DNA of 64,000 bases from Eubacteriales bacterium (GCA_030536995.1 JAUNOY010000003.1:62001-126000), one strand, 5' to 3'; shown: positions 8,658 through 17,843, counted from the first letter of the stretch. Program-made: numbers and translations. Notes: generated by a model not told the origin, from the letters alone.

Positions 8658-9569
8658 TTATTTACTTCCTGCCTCCAGCATTCTGCCCAGGGGTACTTTG
8701 GATTCTTCCCGAAGTTTGTCCTCTACGAAAACTTCCCCTGTCTCATACTTCAGGCAGTCCCTTACTTTTTCCAACGTGATACTCTTCATACCCGGACAAA
8801 CCTGTCCGCCTGATACCGGATAAAATATTTTGTCCGGATTCTTTTCTTTCAGTTCATAGAAAACACCGTTTTCTGTTCCGATGATAAATTCTGTTTTTTT
8901 GCTCTCTGTAGCATATTTAATAATACCTGATGTACTGCCTGCATAATCTGCAAGAGCCACAACTTCCTCACAACACTCCGGATGTACCAGGAATTCTGCG
9001 TCAGGATGCTGTTTTTTTACTGCCAGCACCTGTTCCGTAGTTACATCCTTGTGTACCGGACAATAACCGTCATTGAGAATGACATTTTTCTCCGGAACCT
9101 GCTGTGCCACATAACGACCAAGGTTTACATCTGGAATAAAAAAGATATTTTTATTCGGAAGTCCCTTCACAATTTTTACTGCATTGGCTGAGGTTACACA
9201 GATATCTGAACATGTCTTAAGCTCTCCGGTAGAATTAATATAACAGACAACAGCCAGATCGTCGTATTTCTCTCTCATTTCCTGAATTTTCTCTTTTGTC
9301 GCCATATGCGCCATAGGACAGTCCGCTGTCGGCTCAGGCATCAGCACTTTTTTATCAGGACTTAAAATCTTTGCGCTCTCTCCCATAAAGGACACGCCTG
9401 CAAATACCAGAACTTTTGCATCCAGCCCTGCAGCCAGCTTGCTCAGATAAAAGGAATCTCCTATGTAATCGGCACATGCCTGTACTTCCTCCGGCACATA
9501 ATAATGTGCAAGGACAACTGCATTTCGTTCTTTTTTCAGTGCTTCAATTTCATGATAGATAGAATCCAC
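8658..9569 (-). CDS. nadA: Quinolinate synthase
   Basis: A 303-residue [4Fe-4S] enzyme condensing iminoaspartate with dihydroxyacetone phosphate to quinolinate. Three family cysteines are visible in PTADCPMAHM, VHPECCEEVV and SGGQVCPGMK. Substrate-binding stretches HYYVPEEVQ, DYIGDSFYLS and YINSTGELK are also present. It is the first gene of the NAD operon; the promoter and operator lie 45-90 bases upstream. As NadA is oxygen-sensitive, its presence fits an anaerobe. Confidence 0.95.
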   Translation of the reverse strand: MDSIYHEIEALKKERNAVVLAHYYVPEEVQACADYIGDSFYLSKLAAGLDAKVLVFAGVSFMGESAKILSPDKKVLMPEPTADCPMAHMATKEKIQEMREKYDDLAVVCYINSTGELKTCSDICVTSANAVKIVKGLPNKNIFFIPDVNLGRYVAQQVPEKNVILNDGYCPVHKDVTTEQVLAVKKQHPDAEFLVHPECCEEVVALADYAGSTSGIIKYATESKKTEFIIGTENGVFYELKEKNPDKIFYPVSGGQVCPGMKSITLEKVRDCLKYETGEVFVEDKLREESKVPLGRMLEAGSK

Positions 9570-9613
9570 GGATTTCTCCTCCTTGTAAATGATTCGTAAA
9601 ATTTACTGCGGCT

Positions 9614-9655
9614 ATTATACACCTTTATTTTACAACTGACAAGACAGTTGTAAAA
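9614..9655 (-). promoter_or_regulatory. nadA promoter with overlapping NiaR-type palindromic operator
   Basis: On the minus strand TTGTCA (9642-9637) and TATAAT (9619-9614) are 17 bases apart. A perfect inverted repeat with 11-base arms, TTTTACAACTG and CAGTTGTAAAA around a 6-base centre, spans 9628-9655 and covers the -35 box. Since niaR ends this operon, the repeat is the best candidate for its operator. The palindrome is seen directly; NiaR binding is inferred. Confidence 0.75.
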
Positions 9656-9680
9656 TTTTGTTGTCCTGTATAATTTCAGC

Positions 9681-9719
9681 AAAAAAAAGACAGCGATTTT
9701 GTAAAAACCGTTGCCTTTT
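9681..9719 (-). terminator. Terminator of the metallo-hydrolase gene
   Basis: On the minus strand AAAAGGCAACGGTTTT pairs imperfectly with AAAATCGCTGTCTTTT and continues into a run of eight T. Confidence 0.6.
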
Positions 9720-9751
9720 CTCTCCTGTTTCTTCTTAATTTTCTTTCTTTT

Positions 9752-10585
9752 TTAGTTCTTTGCCAACTCCAGAACACTTCCTGCTGCAAGATACTGCATT
9801 CGTTCTCCCATTTCTCTGTGAAGAAGCTGATATGGTTCCTCTCCTGTACAATGGCAGGTATAATATCTGCAGGATTTCTTCATTAACCGACCTGCCAGCC
9901 TGCTACAGAATTTCTCACATTCCTGTGTATTTCCATAAGCCTTACGAAGATGCATTCCGCCCAGCACATAATCAATTCCTTCCGGCGCAAGGTGCTCCGC
10001 CTTATTCAAAATATTTACAATTCCGTTATGGGCGCAACCTGCAATAAGAACTAAAAGCTTTCCCTCTTTTATGATGAGATTCTGCTCATGCATAAAAAGA
10101 TCCTGAACATGATGTCCGTTCATCTCCATGAAAAGACTGTCATTTGCAGGAGAATAACACTCCCGTCCTGTAACTCCGGCAAATACCTGGAGCTCCGCAC
10201 CTAATTTATAATCCCCTGTATGGCAGACAATTCTCGGATTGCCCTCCAGCCCTTTCGGAAGCCCGATATATCGCAGGCTGCCGTCCGGATCATGCGCCCA
10301 GAAAGAGCCTAACGCTTTCTTCTGTATATGTACCGAAGCCCTCTGATTCGCCTCCAGAAAAGCCTTCAGTCCTCCACCGTGGTCATAATGGCCATGTGAC
10401 AGTATTGCAAAATCCACTCCGGAAATATCTATGCCAAGCTTTTTCGCATTTTCCAGAAAACTGCCATCCGGTCCCATGTCAAAAAGTATTCTGTGATTCT
10501 TCGTCTCAATGTAAAAGCTAAGTCCATGGCTGCTGGTAAATTCTTCTGATACAGCCGTGTTTTCCATTAATGTACAGATTTTCAT
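9752..10585 (-). CDS. MBL-fold metallo-hydrolase
   Basis: A 277-residue metallo-beta-lactamase-fold protein. The metal site SHGHYDHGGGL lies near residues 75-85, with further histidines in IAGCAHNGIVNI, GGMHL and TCHCTGEEP. This pattern matches the group often labelled as 7,8-dihydropterin-6-yl-methyl-4-(beta-D-ribofuranosyl)aminobenzene-5'-phosphate synthase-like; the true substrate is unknown. The ATG at 10585 is preferred over the upstream start at 10615 because GGGGAG lies nine bases before it. The gene stands alone, divergent from the (p)ppGpp synthetase gene. Confidence 0.8.
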   Translation of the reverse strand: MKICTLMENTAVSEEFTSSHGLSFYIETKNHRILFDMGPDGSFLENAKKLGIDISGVDFAILSHGHYDHGGGLKAFLEANQRASVHIQKKALGSFWAHDPDGSLRYIGLPKGLEGNPRIVCHTGDYKLGAELQVFAGVTGRECYSPANDSLFMEMNGHHVQDLFMHEQNLIIKEGKLLVLIAGCAHNGIVNILNKAEHLAPEGIDYVLGGMHLRKAYGNTQECEKFCSRLAGRLMKKSCRYYTCHCTGEEPYQLLHREMGERMQYLAAGSVLELAKN

Positions 10586-10657
10586 ATGAATTGCTCCCCT
10601 TTCACAATGATACACAGCATAAGTGTAATGGTATCCTGCAAAATTTACAATACATAT

Positions 10658-10686
10658 TTGATATTTTTTTCCATTCGATATATAAT
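10658..10686 (+). promoter_or_regulatory. Promoter of the small (p)ppGpp synthetase gene
   Basis: TTGATA (10658-10663), a 17-base spacer and TATAAT (10681-10686) precede the gene's GGAGG site and ATG by about 60 bases. Confidence 0.65.
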
Positions 10687-10749
10687 GGTTGTAATTTCGT
10701 ATGGAACGCAGGAGGGGGGGTGTTCCCGGATAAAATTGGAGGTTATCTT

Positions 10750-11427
10750 ATGGAAAATAATACAGAACAGCAGTGGCTGAATACACCGGATCCACAGATT
10801 TTTGTCAAAAATGCCGCGAAATACAACGACCTGATGATGATGTACCGCTGTACCATCCGCGAAATACAGACAAAGCTTGAGGTTCTCAACGATGAGTTTT
10901 CTGTAGAATATAAACGTAATCCTATCTCATTTATTAAAACACGAATCAAGTCCCCTGAGAGCATCTACAGAAAGCTTCAGAAAAACGGCTATGAACTCAC
11001 TCCCGAAAACATTCAGGACAAGCTCAACGATGTAGCCGGAGTCCGTGTAGTATGTGCATTTATCGATGATATTTATACCGTGGCAGATCTTCTTGCCAAT
11101 CAGGATGATATTACCGTTCTCCAGGTGAAGGATTATATTAAGAATCCCAAGCCAAACGGTTACAGAAGTTATCATATGATTGTCGAAATTCCTGTCTTCT
11201 TTTCCAAGGGCAAAACGCCAATGCGTGCAGAGGTTCAGATCCGCACCAACGGAATGGATTTCTGGGCGACTCTTGAACACCAGCTTCGCTATAAAAAAGG
11301 AATTGAAGAAATGGAGGGCTACGACAAAATCAGTGAAGAACTGACCCATTCTGCCTACCAGCTCATAGAAATGGATAATGAAATGCAACGAATTAAAAAT
11401 AAAATAGGACGTTTCCACGATATCTGA
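10750..11427 (+). CDS. relQ: Small alarmone synthetase (GTP pyrophosphokinase, RelQ/YjbM type)
   Basis: A 225-residue cytoplasmic enzyme that transfers pyrophosphate from ATP to GTP or GDP. RelA/SpoT synthetase motifs are complete: RIKSPESIYRKL (ATP binding), DVAGVRVVCAFIDDIY, NPKPNGYRSYHMIVEI and VQIRTNGMDFWATLEHQLRY. There is no HD hydrolase, TGS or ACT domain, so it is the stand-alone RelQ type. The start at 10750 is fixed by GGAGG seven bases before; the open frame runs 60 codons further upstream with no coding character. The gene is monocistronic, between its own promoter and a strong terminator. Confidence 0.92.
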   Translation: MENNTEQQWLNTPDPQIFVKNAAKYNDLMMMYRCTIREIQTKLEVLNDEFSVEYKRNPISFIKTRIKSPESIYRKLQKNGYELTPENIQDKLNDVAGVRVVCAFIDDIYTVADLLANQDDITVLQVKDYIKNPKPNGYRSYHMIVEIPVFFSKGKTPMRAEVQIRTNGMDFWATLEHQLRYKKGIEEMEGYDKISEELTHSAYQLIEMDNEMQRIKNKIGRFHDI

Positions 11428-11456
11428 AACAGATATCCGAAAACGTCCATCATCTT

Positions 11457-11484
11457 AAAACGGAGGGATTTTCCCTCCGTTTTT
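11457..11484. terminator. Bidirectional terminator after relQ and the nucleoside importer operon
   Basis: AAAACGGAGGG and CCCTCCGTTTT form a perfect stem with T runs on both strands. It lies between the convergent relQ and permease genes. Confidence 0.85.
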
Positions 11485-11485
11485 G

Positions 11486-12475
11486 TTATCTCTCCTCTCG
11501 GAAATAGGATAAGCCAAGACTTTCCGGAGGCTGATTTTCTTTTTTCTTGCGGAAGCTTACTACAACAAGAACCACAATTGTTACTACATACGGCACCATC
11601 TGAACCAGATCCGTAATATAGCTTGCTACCTTGATTCCCAGAATACTTGGCAGGAACTGGTAGAGCCAGTAGAGCATACCGAAAAGATAAGCGCCCCAAA
11701 TGGCATTTAACGGCTTCCACGTTGTAAAGATTACAAGAGCTACAGCAAGCCAGCCAAGAGCTTCAATCTGCCCTGTAGTAGCCCAGATACCCTGATTGTA
11801 ATCAAGTACATAGTAAAGACCGCCGATACCGGAAAGGCCTGCTCCCAGACAGGTTGCAAGATATTTATATTTGGTTACATTAATACCTGCCGCATCTGCT
11901 GTTCCCGGATTCTCTCCCACTGCACGAAGATTCAGACCCACACGTGTTTTATTCAGTATGAAATAAAGTACAATAGCTATAATAATTGCCGCATATACAA
12001 GAAAACCATAGCTGAAAACAGTTTTTCCGAGAATTCCCATTTTTGACAGATATGGGATTTTTTTCGTGAATGTCGCATTTGCAAGAGGCGCTGCACTGTA
12101 GCTGGAACCGTCAAGGATAAATACGCCAAAGAAGTTCGCAACACCCATACCAAAGGTGGTAAGTGCAAGACCCGTTACATTCTGATTCGCACGAAGAGTA
12201 ATTGTCAGGAAGCTGAAGATCAGCCCTCCAAACATGGAAGCCAGAATTGCCGCAGTAAGCGCTATGATTACGCAGACCACACCACTTGGATTCGCTGCAT
12301 TTTTTTCATAAAAGTACGAACTTGCAAATCCGGCAAAACCACCAAGATACATAATTCCCGGAACCCCCAGATTCAGGTTTCCGGATTTCTCTGTCACGAT
12401 TTCTCCCATGGAACCAAACATGATAATTGTTCCGAAAGGAATTGCTCTGATAATCCATGCAATCAAACTGTTCAT
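11486..12475 (-). CDS. Nucleoside ABC transporter permease (NupQ/YufQ-like)
   Basis: A 329-residue membrane protein of the branched-chain/BMP permease family with about eight to nine hydrophobic helices. Typical features are MFGSMGEIVTEKSGNLNLGV at the start and the coupling-loop region RAVGENPGTADAAGINV. It pairs with the permease just upstream to form the membrane channel of a purine-nucleoside or nucleoside-like importer. Its ATG directly follows the stop of the preceding permease gene. A lysine-rich tail and the relQ-side terminator follow. Substrate is inferred from the BmpA-type binding protein of the same operon. Confidence 0.88.
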   Translation of the reverse strand: MNSLIAWIIRAIPFGTIIMFGSMGEIVTEKSGNLNLGVPGIMYLGGFAGFASSYFYEKNAANPSGVVCVIIALTAAILASMFGGLIFSFLTITLRANQNVTGLALTTFGMGVANFFGVFILDGSSYSAAPLANATFTKKIPYLSKMGILGKTVFSYGFLVYAAIIIAIVLYFILNKTRVGLNLRAVGENPGTADAAGINVTKYKYLATCLGAGLSGIGGLYYVLDYNQGIWATTGQIEALGWLAVALVIFTTWKPLNAIWGAYLFGMLYWLYQFLPSILGIKVASYITDLVQMVPYVVTIVVLVVVSFRKKKENQPPESLGLSYFREER

Positions 12476-13585
12476 CTACTGCACCTCCTTATGTCCGCGG
12501 AAAATCATCTTGTAATTGATGAAGAATTCGCTGCCCAGGATACAGAACAGGATAATACCTTCAATAATACTTGCTGCAAAATCATTTAGGCTGTACGCTG
12601 AGGCAATTTCTGCCGCTCCTCTTGACAGGAAAACAAGAAGAAAAGAGATAAGAGCCATATAAAAGGTATTAAACTTTGCAAGCCATGCCACAATAATCGC
12701 TGTAAATCCCTGTCCGCCTGCTGAGGTTGTAGAAATAGTCTGATCCTTTCCTGCTACAATGAGGAAGCCTGCAAGACCACAGATTGCGCCTGAAATCAGC
12801 ATAGTACGAATCGCAACACGCTTTACATTAATTCCTGCATAGCGGGCTGTATTCTCAGATTCACCTACAACTGTAATTTCGTATCCCTGCTTGGAATATT
12901 TCAGATAAAGAAACATTACAATCGTAAGAACTGCAACAACAAGGATATTAATATTATATCTCTGTCCCATAAACTGCGGAAACCATCCTGCCTGGGTAGA
13001 CATGTTCAGCTTGCCGAGACTGGTTGCTTTTCCTCGCATGATATTGGTCATACATGCTACAATACTGGTGGCGATATAGTTCATCATCAGGGTAAAAAGT
13101 GTCTCATTCGTATTCCAGTGAGCCTTGAAAAATGCCGGAATAAATCCCCATAACGCGCCTGCAGCCACACTTGTCACAAACATGGTAAGGAATAATAACG
13201 GAGTAGACATACTCTGTCCGAATTTTACCATCACAAGAGCAGTTGCAAGACCTCCCATCAGTACCTGTCCTTCTGCACCGATGTTCCAAAAACGCATTTT
13301 AAATGCAGGTGCAAGCGCAATTCCAATACACAGAAGAGTTACCAGATCACGAAGCGCCCATGAAAAACGCACGGAGTTCATAAATGTACCGTTAAACATT
13401 ACTCCATAAACTGCAAGCGGATTCAGCCCTGTCACAGAAAAAATAAATACCGCATCAATAATAAGCGCAAGCAGGATAGCTGCTGCCCGCACATATATTT
13501 TTCTTCCCATTGTGGTGCCGTCACGTTTCACGATACGCACAAAAGGTTCTTTTGCCTTCGTATTCCCATTACTCATTTTCGGCAC
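12476..13585 (-). CDS. Nucleoside ABC transporter permease (NupP/YufP-like)
   Basis: A 369-residue permease. A basic cytoplasmic start (KRDGTTMGRKIYVRA) precedes about nine membrane helices. The family signature MRFWNIGAEGQVLMGGLAT and the coupling loop VVGESENTARYAGINV are present. It is the larger of the two permeases of the importer and overlaps the end of the ATPase gene by 17 bases. It abuts the second permease gene, so all three are translated together. Confidence 0.88.
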   Translation of the reverse strand: MPKMSNGNTKAKEPFVRIVKRDGTTMGRKIYVRAAAILLALIIDAVFIFSVTGLNPLAVYGVMFNGTFMNSVRFSWALRDLVTLLCIGIALAPAFKMRFWNIGAEGQVLMGGLATALVMVKFGQSMSTPLLFLTMFVTSVAAGALWGFIPAFFKAHWNTNETLFTLMMNYIATSIVACMTNIMRGKATSLGKLNMSTQAGWFPQFMGQRYNINILVVAVLTIVMFLYLKYSKQGYEITVVGESENTARYAGINVKRVAIRTMLISGAICGLAGFLIVAGKDQTISTTSAGGQGFTAIIVAWLAKFNTFYMALISFLLVFLSRGAAEIASAYSLNDFAASIIEGIILFCILGSEFFINYKMIFRGHKEVQ

Positions 13586-15110
13586 CTCCCATCTTAAGAT
13601 TCGTCATCAGAAGTCCTACTTCTTCTTTTGTTGTCTTTCTTCCATCTACGATTCCGTTCACCTGTCCGTCGCACAGAACAAGGATTCTGTCGCAAAGATC
13701 AATGAGAACGTCCAGATCCTCACCTACATAGATAACTGCGGATCCCTGCTTCTTCTGCTCATTGAACAAATTATAGATTGTGTAGGAAGTGTTGATATCA
13801 AGTCCGCGCACCGCATATGCTGTCATCAAGACGGTAGGTTCTTCCGCAATCTCACGTCCTACCAGAACTTTCTGTACGTTTCCCCCTGAAAGACGTGATA
13901 CAGGAGTATTGATACTCGGAGTAACAACTTCAAGCTCATCCTTTACTTTTTCTGCAAGCTTCTTCGGCGCCTTCACATCTGTGAGAATAGAATGACCATT
14001 TCCGTAACTCTTAAGAAGCATATTTCCTGTCATTCCCATAGAGCCTACAAGCCCCATTCCAAGGCGGTCCTCCGGAACGAAAGCCAGATGTACGCCTGCG
14101 TCGCGGATTTTCTTCGGTGTTTTTCCAATCAGTTCTATGGGCTTGTCTTCTTTTCCTTTTTCATAGAAAGTTACACTGCTTCCTGCCGCTGTAATCTGAA
14201 GTCCGGCAATTGCCTCCAGAAGCTCCTTCTGACCGTTTCCGGAAATTCCTGCAATTCCCAGAATTTCGCCGCCATAGGCATCAAAGCTGACGTTTTTAAG
14301 CACCTGTACATTTTCTTTATTGTAAACAGAGAGATTCTTCACTTCAAGACGTTTCACCGGATTTACCGGCTGGGAGCGTTCGATGTTCAGAGCAACCTTT
14401 TTGCCCACCATCATCTCTGTGAGAGAACTTGTTGTCGCATCCTTTGTCTCAACACTTCCTACATATTCTCCTTTGCGGAGAATTGCCACACGGTCTGAGA
14501 TTGCAAGCACCTCATGAAGCTTATGTGTGATAATAATAACAGACTTATTATCTGCTTTCATATTTCGGATTACTTCAAAGAGACGGTCTGTCTCCTGAGG
14601 GGTAAGAACTGCGGTAGGTTCATCCAGAATCAGAATGTCCGCGCCGCGATAAAGCACTTTTACGATTTCCAGCGTCTGTTTCTGGGAAACACTCATCTCA
14701 TAAACTTTTTGTTCCAGATTCAAATCAAAGTGATATTTCTCACAGATTTCCTTTGTCCTTGCCTCAATCGCCTTCATATCGAATTTTTCTTTCTTATCAA
14801 GACCAAGGGCAATATTTTCTACTGCTGTAAAAACATCAATCAGTTTAAAATGCTGATGAATCATACCGATTTTCAGATTATACGCATCTCTTGGAGAGCG
14901 GATTTCCTCCGCTTTACCATTGATGAGAATTTCTCCTTCATCCGGATAATAGATTCCGGCAATCATATTCATCAGCGTTGTCTTGCCGCTTCCGTTTTCT
15001 CCAAGAAGCGACAGAATTTCACCTTTTCTGATGTCCAGCGACACATTTTTATTTGCAACAACTTTTCCAAATGTTTTTGTTACATTTTTAAGCTGTACTG
15101 CATATTCCAT
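13569..15110 (-). CDS. Nucleoside ABC transporter ATP-binding protein (NupO/YufO-like)
   Basis: A 513-residue ATPase with two ABC modules. The first (residues ~5-235) has Walker A GENGSGKTT, Q-loop HQHFKLID, signature MSVSQKQTLEIVK and Walker B ILILDEPTAVLTP. The second (~260-500) has a degenerate Walker A GISGNGQKE, the signature LSGGNVQKVLVGRE and VLMTAYAVRGLD in place of a full Walker B, as is usual in this family where one site is inactive. It energises the two downstream permeases. It lies 115 bases after the binding-protein gene, and two hairpins in that gap probably reduce its expression. Confidence 0.92.
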   Translation of the reverse strand: MEYAVQLKNVTKTFGKVVANKNVSLDIRKGEILSLLGENGSGKTTLMNMIAGIYYPDEGEILINGKAEEIRSPRDAYNLKIGMIHQHFKLIDVFTAVENIALGLDKKEKFDMKAIEARTKEICEKYHFDLNLEQKVYEMSVSQKQTLEIVKVLYRGADILILDEPTAVLTPQETDRLFEVIRNMKADNKSVIIITHKLHEVLAISDRVAILRKGEYVGSVETKDATTSSLTEMMVGKKVALNIERSQPVNPVKRLEVKNLSVYNKENVQVLKNVSFDAYGGEILGIAGISGNGQKELLEAIAGLQITAAGSSVTFYEKGKEDKPIELIGKTPKKIRDAGVHLAFVPEDRLGMGLVGSMGMTGNMLLKSYGNGHSILTDVKAPKKLAEKVKDELEVVTPSINTPVSRLSGGNVQKVLVGREIAEEPTVLMTAYAVRGLDINTSYTIYNLFNEQKKQGSAVIYVGEDLDVLIDLCDRILVLCDGQVNGIVDGRKTTKEEVGLLMTNLKMGGAENE

Positions 15111-15147
15111 AAATCTTGTGCCTCCTTCCTTTCTGCGTTGTTATAAA

Positions 15148-15202
15148 CGGCTGTCCCGGACAGCCGCATCATCAAACAAAGGGAAGCATTAAGCTTCCCT
15201 TT
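15148..15202 (-). terminator. Two intercistronic hairpins after the bmp binding-protein gene (attenuator)
   Basis: AAAGGGAAGC/GCTTCCCTTT (15178-15202) and the perfect palindrome CGGCTGTCCCGGACAGCCG (15148-15166) follow the binding-protein stop. Neither has a long T run, so partial termination is likely. This would leave more binding protein than ATPase and permease. The stems are seen; the effect is inferred. Confidence 0.6.
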
Positions 15203-15225
15203 ATTAATAGAAAAACATTTCTCAA

Positions 15226-16512
15226 TTATTCAACAGCTTCTTCATCCTCTGTGATTCCGTCGATACGAAGAGTAAAGTACGGAGCGCTTCTAAATTCAGA
15301 TTCTGCGAAATAACCGTCTTTGATTGCTTCTACTGTTTCACCTTCATAAACTGCTGTCGGAGGATTGGTTGTGAAATCCATAAAGGACAGATCACAAGGC
15401 GCTGTTGTCACTTCTTCGCCTCCTACTGTAAAGGTGCTTGTATCAAATACATGAAGTGTACCGTCTTTTAATTTCGCTTCTACATCTGCGATGTATTCTG
15501 CTGTGCCTTCTGCACAGGATTCACCAAATGGTGTAATGCCTACTGCGTCTTCACTGTAGCCTTTTGCCCAATCAGCTTCAAGCTCGCCACCATTCATAAC
15601 AGTCTCAAAAGCATGTTTGTAATATGCTGCCCAGTTGTTTGTAGCAGATGTAAGAGCTGCTGTAGGAGCAGTCTCAAGCATGTCGATGTTATAACCTACA
15701 GAGTAGCAGATTTTGCCGGAATCCAGAAGCTTCTGAGTAGCTGCCGGAGCACCTGTAGAGTCTGCGTGCTGACCGATAATAACAGCACCGTTGGCAATAA
15801 GCGCCTCTGCTGCCGCACCCTCTTTGTCAATATCGAACCAGGAATTTGTATATTTTACTTCCATAACGGTATTCGGAACTACACTGCGGATTCCAAGGAA
15901 GAATGCTGTATATCCGGAAACAACCTCTGCGTAGCTGAACGCACCTACATAACCGACTTTAACATTCCCGTCTTTATCAAAGCTCTCTGGCTGTGTCTCT
16001 GCTGTCAGTGTTCCGGATTCCATAAGCTCTTTTAATTTAAGGCCTGCAACAACACCGGATACGTAACGGGATTCATAAATACCTGTAAAAGCATTTTTAA
16101 AATTCGGACATCCGCTGATTGCCGCAAAATCACCTGTCATGGAAACAAACGTTGTATCCGGATAGTCCATTGCCGCCTGTACCATGTATGTCTGATGTCC
16201 ATAGCTGTTTGAGATAACAAGCTGACATCCCTGACCTACAAGGTCGATTGCTGAGTCATATGCTGTGGAATCTTCCGGAACTTTATACTTCCAGATGATA
16301 TTTCCTTCATCAATACCTAATTCTTTCGCTGCTTCTTTAATACCATTGATGTGAGCGGTGGAATAACCTTCTGTCTCATCACCGATAAGAATCACACCAA
16401 TTTTAAAATCAGGGTCTGCATCTGCAAATACAACTGTGTTGAATGCAAATACGGATACGACCATGACTGCCGCCAGTAAAAGGCTGACAAATTTTTTCAT
16501 GCTCTTCTTCAT
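15226..16512 (-). CDS. BMP-family (BmpA/Med-like) nucleoside-binding protein
   Basis: A 428-residue exported binding protein. The signal peptide MKKSMKKFVSLLLAAVMVV ends near FADADPDF. The mature part matches the PnrA/BmpA family: FKIGVILIGDE, then KVGYVGAFSYAEVVSGYTAFFLGI, VKYTNSWFDIDKEGAAAEALI, GAVIIGQHADS and VGYNIDML. It should deliver purine nucleosides to the ABC importer encoded downstream. Most monoderm BmpA proteins carry a lipobox, but no cysteine lies in or near this signal peptide. AGGAGG eight bases before the ATG fixes the start. It is the first gene of the operon. Confidence 0.9.
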   Translation of the reverse strand: MKKSMKKFVSLLLAAVMVVSVFAFNTVVFADADPDFKIGVILIGDETEGYSTAHINGIKEAAKELGIDEGNIIWKYKVPEDSTAYDSAIDLVGQGCQLVISNSYGHQTYMVQAAMDYPDTTFVSMTGDFAAISGCPNFKNAFTGIYESRYVSGVVAGLKLKELMESGTLTAETQPESFDKDGNVKVGYVGAFSYAEVVSGYTAFFLGIRSVVPNTVMEVKYTNSWFDIDKEGAAAEALIANGAVIIGQHADSTGAPAATQKLLDSGKICYSVGYNIDMLETAPTAALTSATNNWAAYYKHAFETVMNGGELEADWAKGYSEDAVGITPFGESCAEGTAEYIADVEAKLKDGTLHVFDTSTFTVGGEEVTTAPCDLSFMDFTTNPPTAVYEGETVEAIKDGYFAESEFRSAPYFTLRIDGITEDEEAVE

Positions 16513-16578
16513 AACTAAATCCTCCTTTTATTAAGTTTTTATTTTTTCACGCAATCCTGCATGATGTAGAATACCTTT

Positions 16579-16607
16579 ATTTTAGGTAAATAAAAGGTGA
16601 TTGTCAA
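16579..16607 (-). promoter_or_regulatory. Promoter of the nucleoside importer operon, with inverted repeat
   Basis: On the minus strand TTGACA (16607-16602) and TAAAAT (16584-16579) are 17 bases apart. An imperfect inverted repeat (ACCTTTATTT against AAATAAAAGGT, 16573-16598) covers the -10 and spacer, a position suited to a repressor. Confidence 0.7.
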
Positions 16608-16707
16608 CCGTTTTTCGAAATTATTCTATATTTTTTCTTTCTTTGATATGATTCGATAAATTTTCTAATTTTTATTATGGTACCTAAAAATCTTTTTATT
16701 CCTTTTG

Positions 16708-16908
16708 CTAGTCCAGAGTTGTCATGCTCTTCATCCTGTGGAGCATATTTACAAAAAAGTCTTCCAGCGCCTTATTGCTTCCTGCCATAGAATACGCCAC
16801 ATCGAAAAATTCCGGAAGAACCATGAAATTAATGGCAATGTCACTTTCTCCGGATTCCTGAATCTCGTGGCGGGTAAACTGAACCAAAAAAGAATTCGAA
16901 GCTGCAGT
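16708..16908 (-). pseudogene. Regulator gene fragment (sensor/linker part, no start)
   Basis: A 66-codon open stretch ends in TAG at 16708 and begins at a stop inside the dnaJ terminator, with no credible start or ribosome site. Its sequence (VQFTRHEIQESGES, DIAINFMVLPEFFDVAY, LEDFFVNMLHRM) looks like the middle of the cupin/AraC-type regulators common in Lachnospiraceae, where it would be followed by a helix-turn-helix that is absent here. I read it as a decayed remnant. The family guess rests on recall of similar sequences and is not firm. Confidence 0.45.
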
Positions 16909-16930
16909 TTACATTGCAGCTTCGAATTCT
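16885..16930 (-). terminator. dnaJ terminator that reuses the last codons
   Basis: AGAATTCGAAGCTGCA (16891-16906) pairs perfectly with TGCAGCTTCGAATTCT (16915-16930); a T run follows on the minus strand. The 16915-16930 arm encodes the last residues of DnaJ (EFEAA), and the TAA stop lies in the loop. Confidence 0.85.
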
Positions 16931-17808
16931 TTTAGTTTCTTCAGTGCTTCGGGGGGAAGTGTCCGGGGTACTTCAATCTGTACAACTGCATATTGATCAC
17001 CTCGCACATGAGGAGTTTTCATGGATACAATTCCTTTTCCCTGAAGACGGATTTTGGTTCCGGATTGTGTACCCGGACGTATTTTACACAGCACCTTTCC
17101 ATCAAGAGTAGGAACAATGACCTCTCCGCCAAAAACAGCTGTAGTAAAGGGGATTTTCACTGTGCTGTAGACATCCGTATCCTTTCTTTCAAATCCCTGC
17201 CGTTCTTTTACAGTGACGCGCAGCAGCAAATCTCCCTGCCTGCCGCCGTTTCTTCCCGGCATTCCCTTTCCTCTCAGACGTATGCTTTTTCCTGTATCAA
17301 TCCCTGCAGGAATCCGTACTTTCAATGATTTTGAAGTTCCGTCAGCTTCCGTGAGACGAATCGTTTTTTCACATCCGTTGACTGCCTCCATAAATTCTAC
17401 GTCTATATCTGCGTGAACATCCTGTCCATCCTCGGCAGGCATACGGTATCCGTAGCTGTGGAAACCGTCAGAGGTAAATCCGTCTGTACGAAAACCGCCG
17501 AAGCCTCCTCCAAAGATATTCTTTAATATGTCGTCCATATCTCCCTCATCAAAGTGGAATTCCTGCCATTCTCCATTCTGTCCGCCTTCTCCTGAACCGA
17601 ACTGGTCATACTGTTTTCTCTTTTCAGGATCACTCAGAACAGCATAGGCTTCCGTTGCTTCTTTAAATTTTTCTTCTGCCTGAGGATTTCCCTTATTTGT
17701 ATCCGGATGGTATTGTTTTGCCAGTTTACGATAAGCTTTTTTTATGGTATTTTCATCTGCTGTTCGCTCTATGCCCAGAATTTCGTAATAATCTCTTTTT
17801 GTACTCAT
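16909..17808 (-). CDS. DnaJ-type co-chaperone without zinc finger (CbpA-like)
   Basis: A 299-residue type II Hsp40. The J domain (1-70) has the HPDTN motif that stimulates DnaK. A short Gly/Phe-rich part ([12 protein letters not shown]) follows, then two C-terminal substrate-binding domains (about 125-290: [36 protein letters not shown]). The four CxxCxGxG repeats of classical DnaJ are absent. It lies 78 bases downstream of hsp20, separated by a hairpin, and is probably co-transcribed under the CIRCE element. It may assist DnaK together with Hsp20 during heat stress. Confidence 0.9.
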   Translation of the reverse strand: MSTKRDYYEILGIERTADENTIKKAYRKLAKQYHPDTNKGNPQAEEKFKEATEAYAVLSDPEKRKQYDQFGSGEGGQNGEWQEFHFDEGDMDDILKNIFGGGFGGFRTDGFTSDGFHSYGYRMPAEDGQDVHADIDVEFMEAVNGCEKTIRLTEADGTSKSLKVRIPAGIDTGKSIRLRGKGMPGRNGGRQGDLLLRVTVKERQGFERKDTDVYSTVKIPFTTAVFGGEVIVPTLDGKVLCKIRPGTQSGTKIRLQGKGIVSMKTPHVRGDQYAVVQIEVPRTLPPEALKKLKEFEAAM

Positions 17809-17843
17809 CTTCTTTTTTCACCTCCTGCCATAACTCAAAAGTA

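Noticed and set aside
14514-15146. Open frame of 210 codons on the plus strand opposite the nucleoside ATPase
   Set aside because: It is antisense to conserved ABC motifs, with no start signal.
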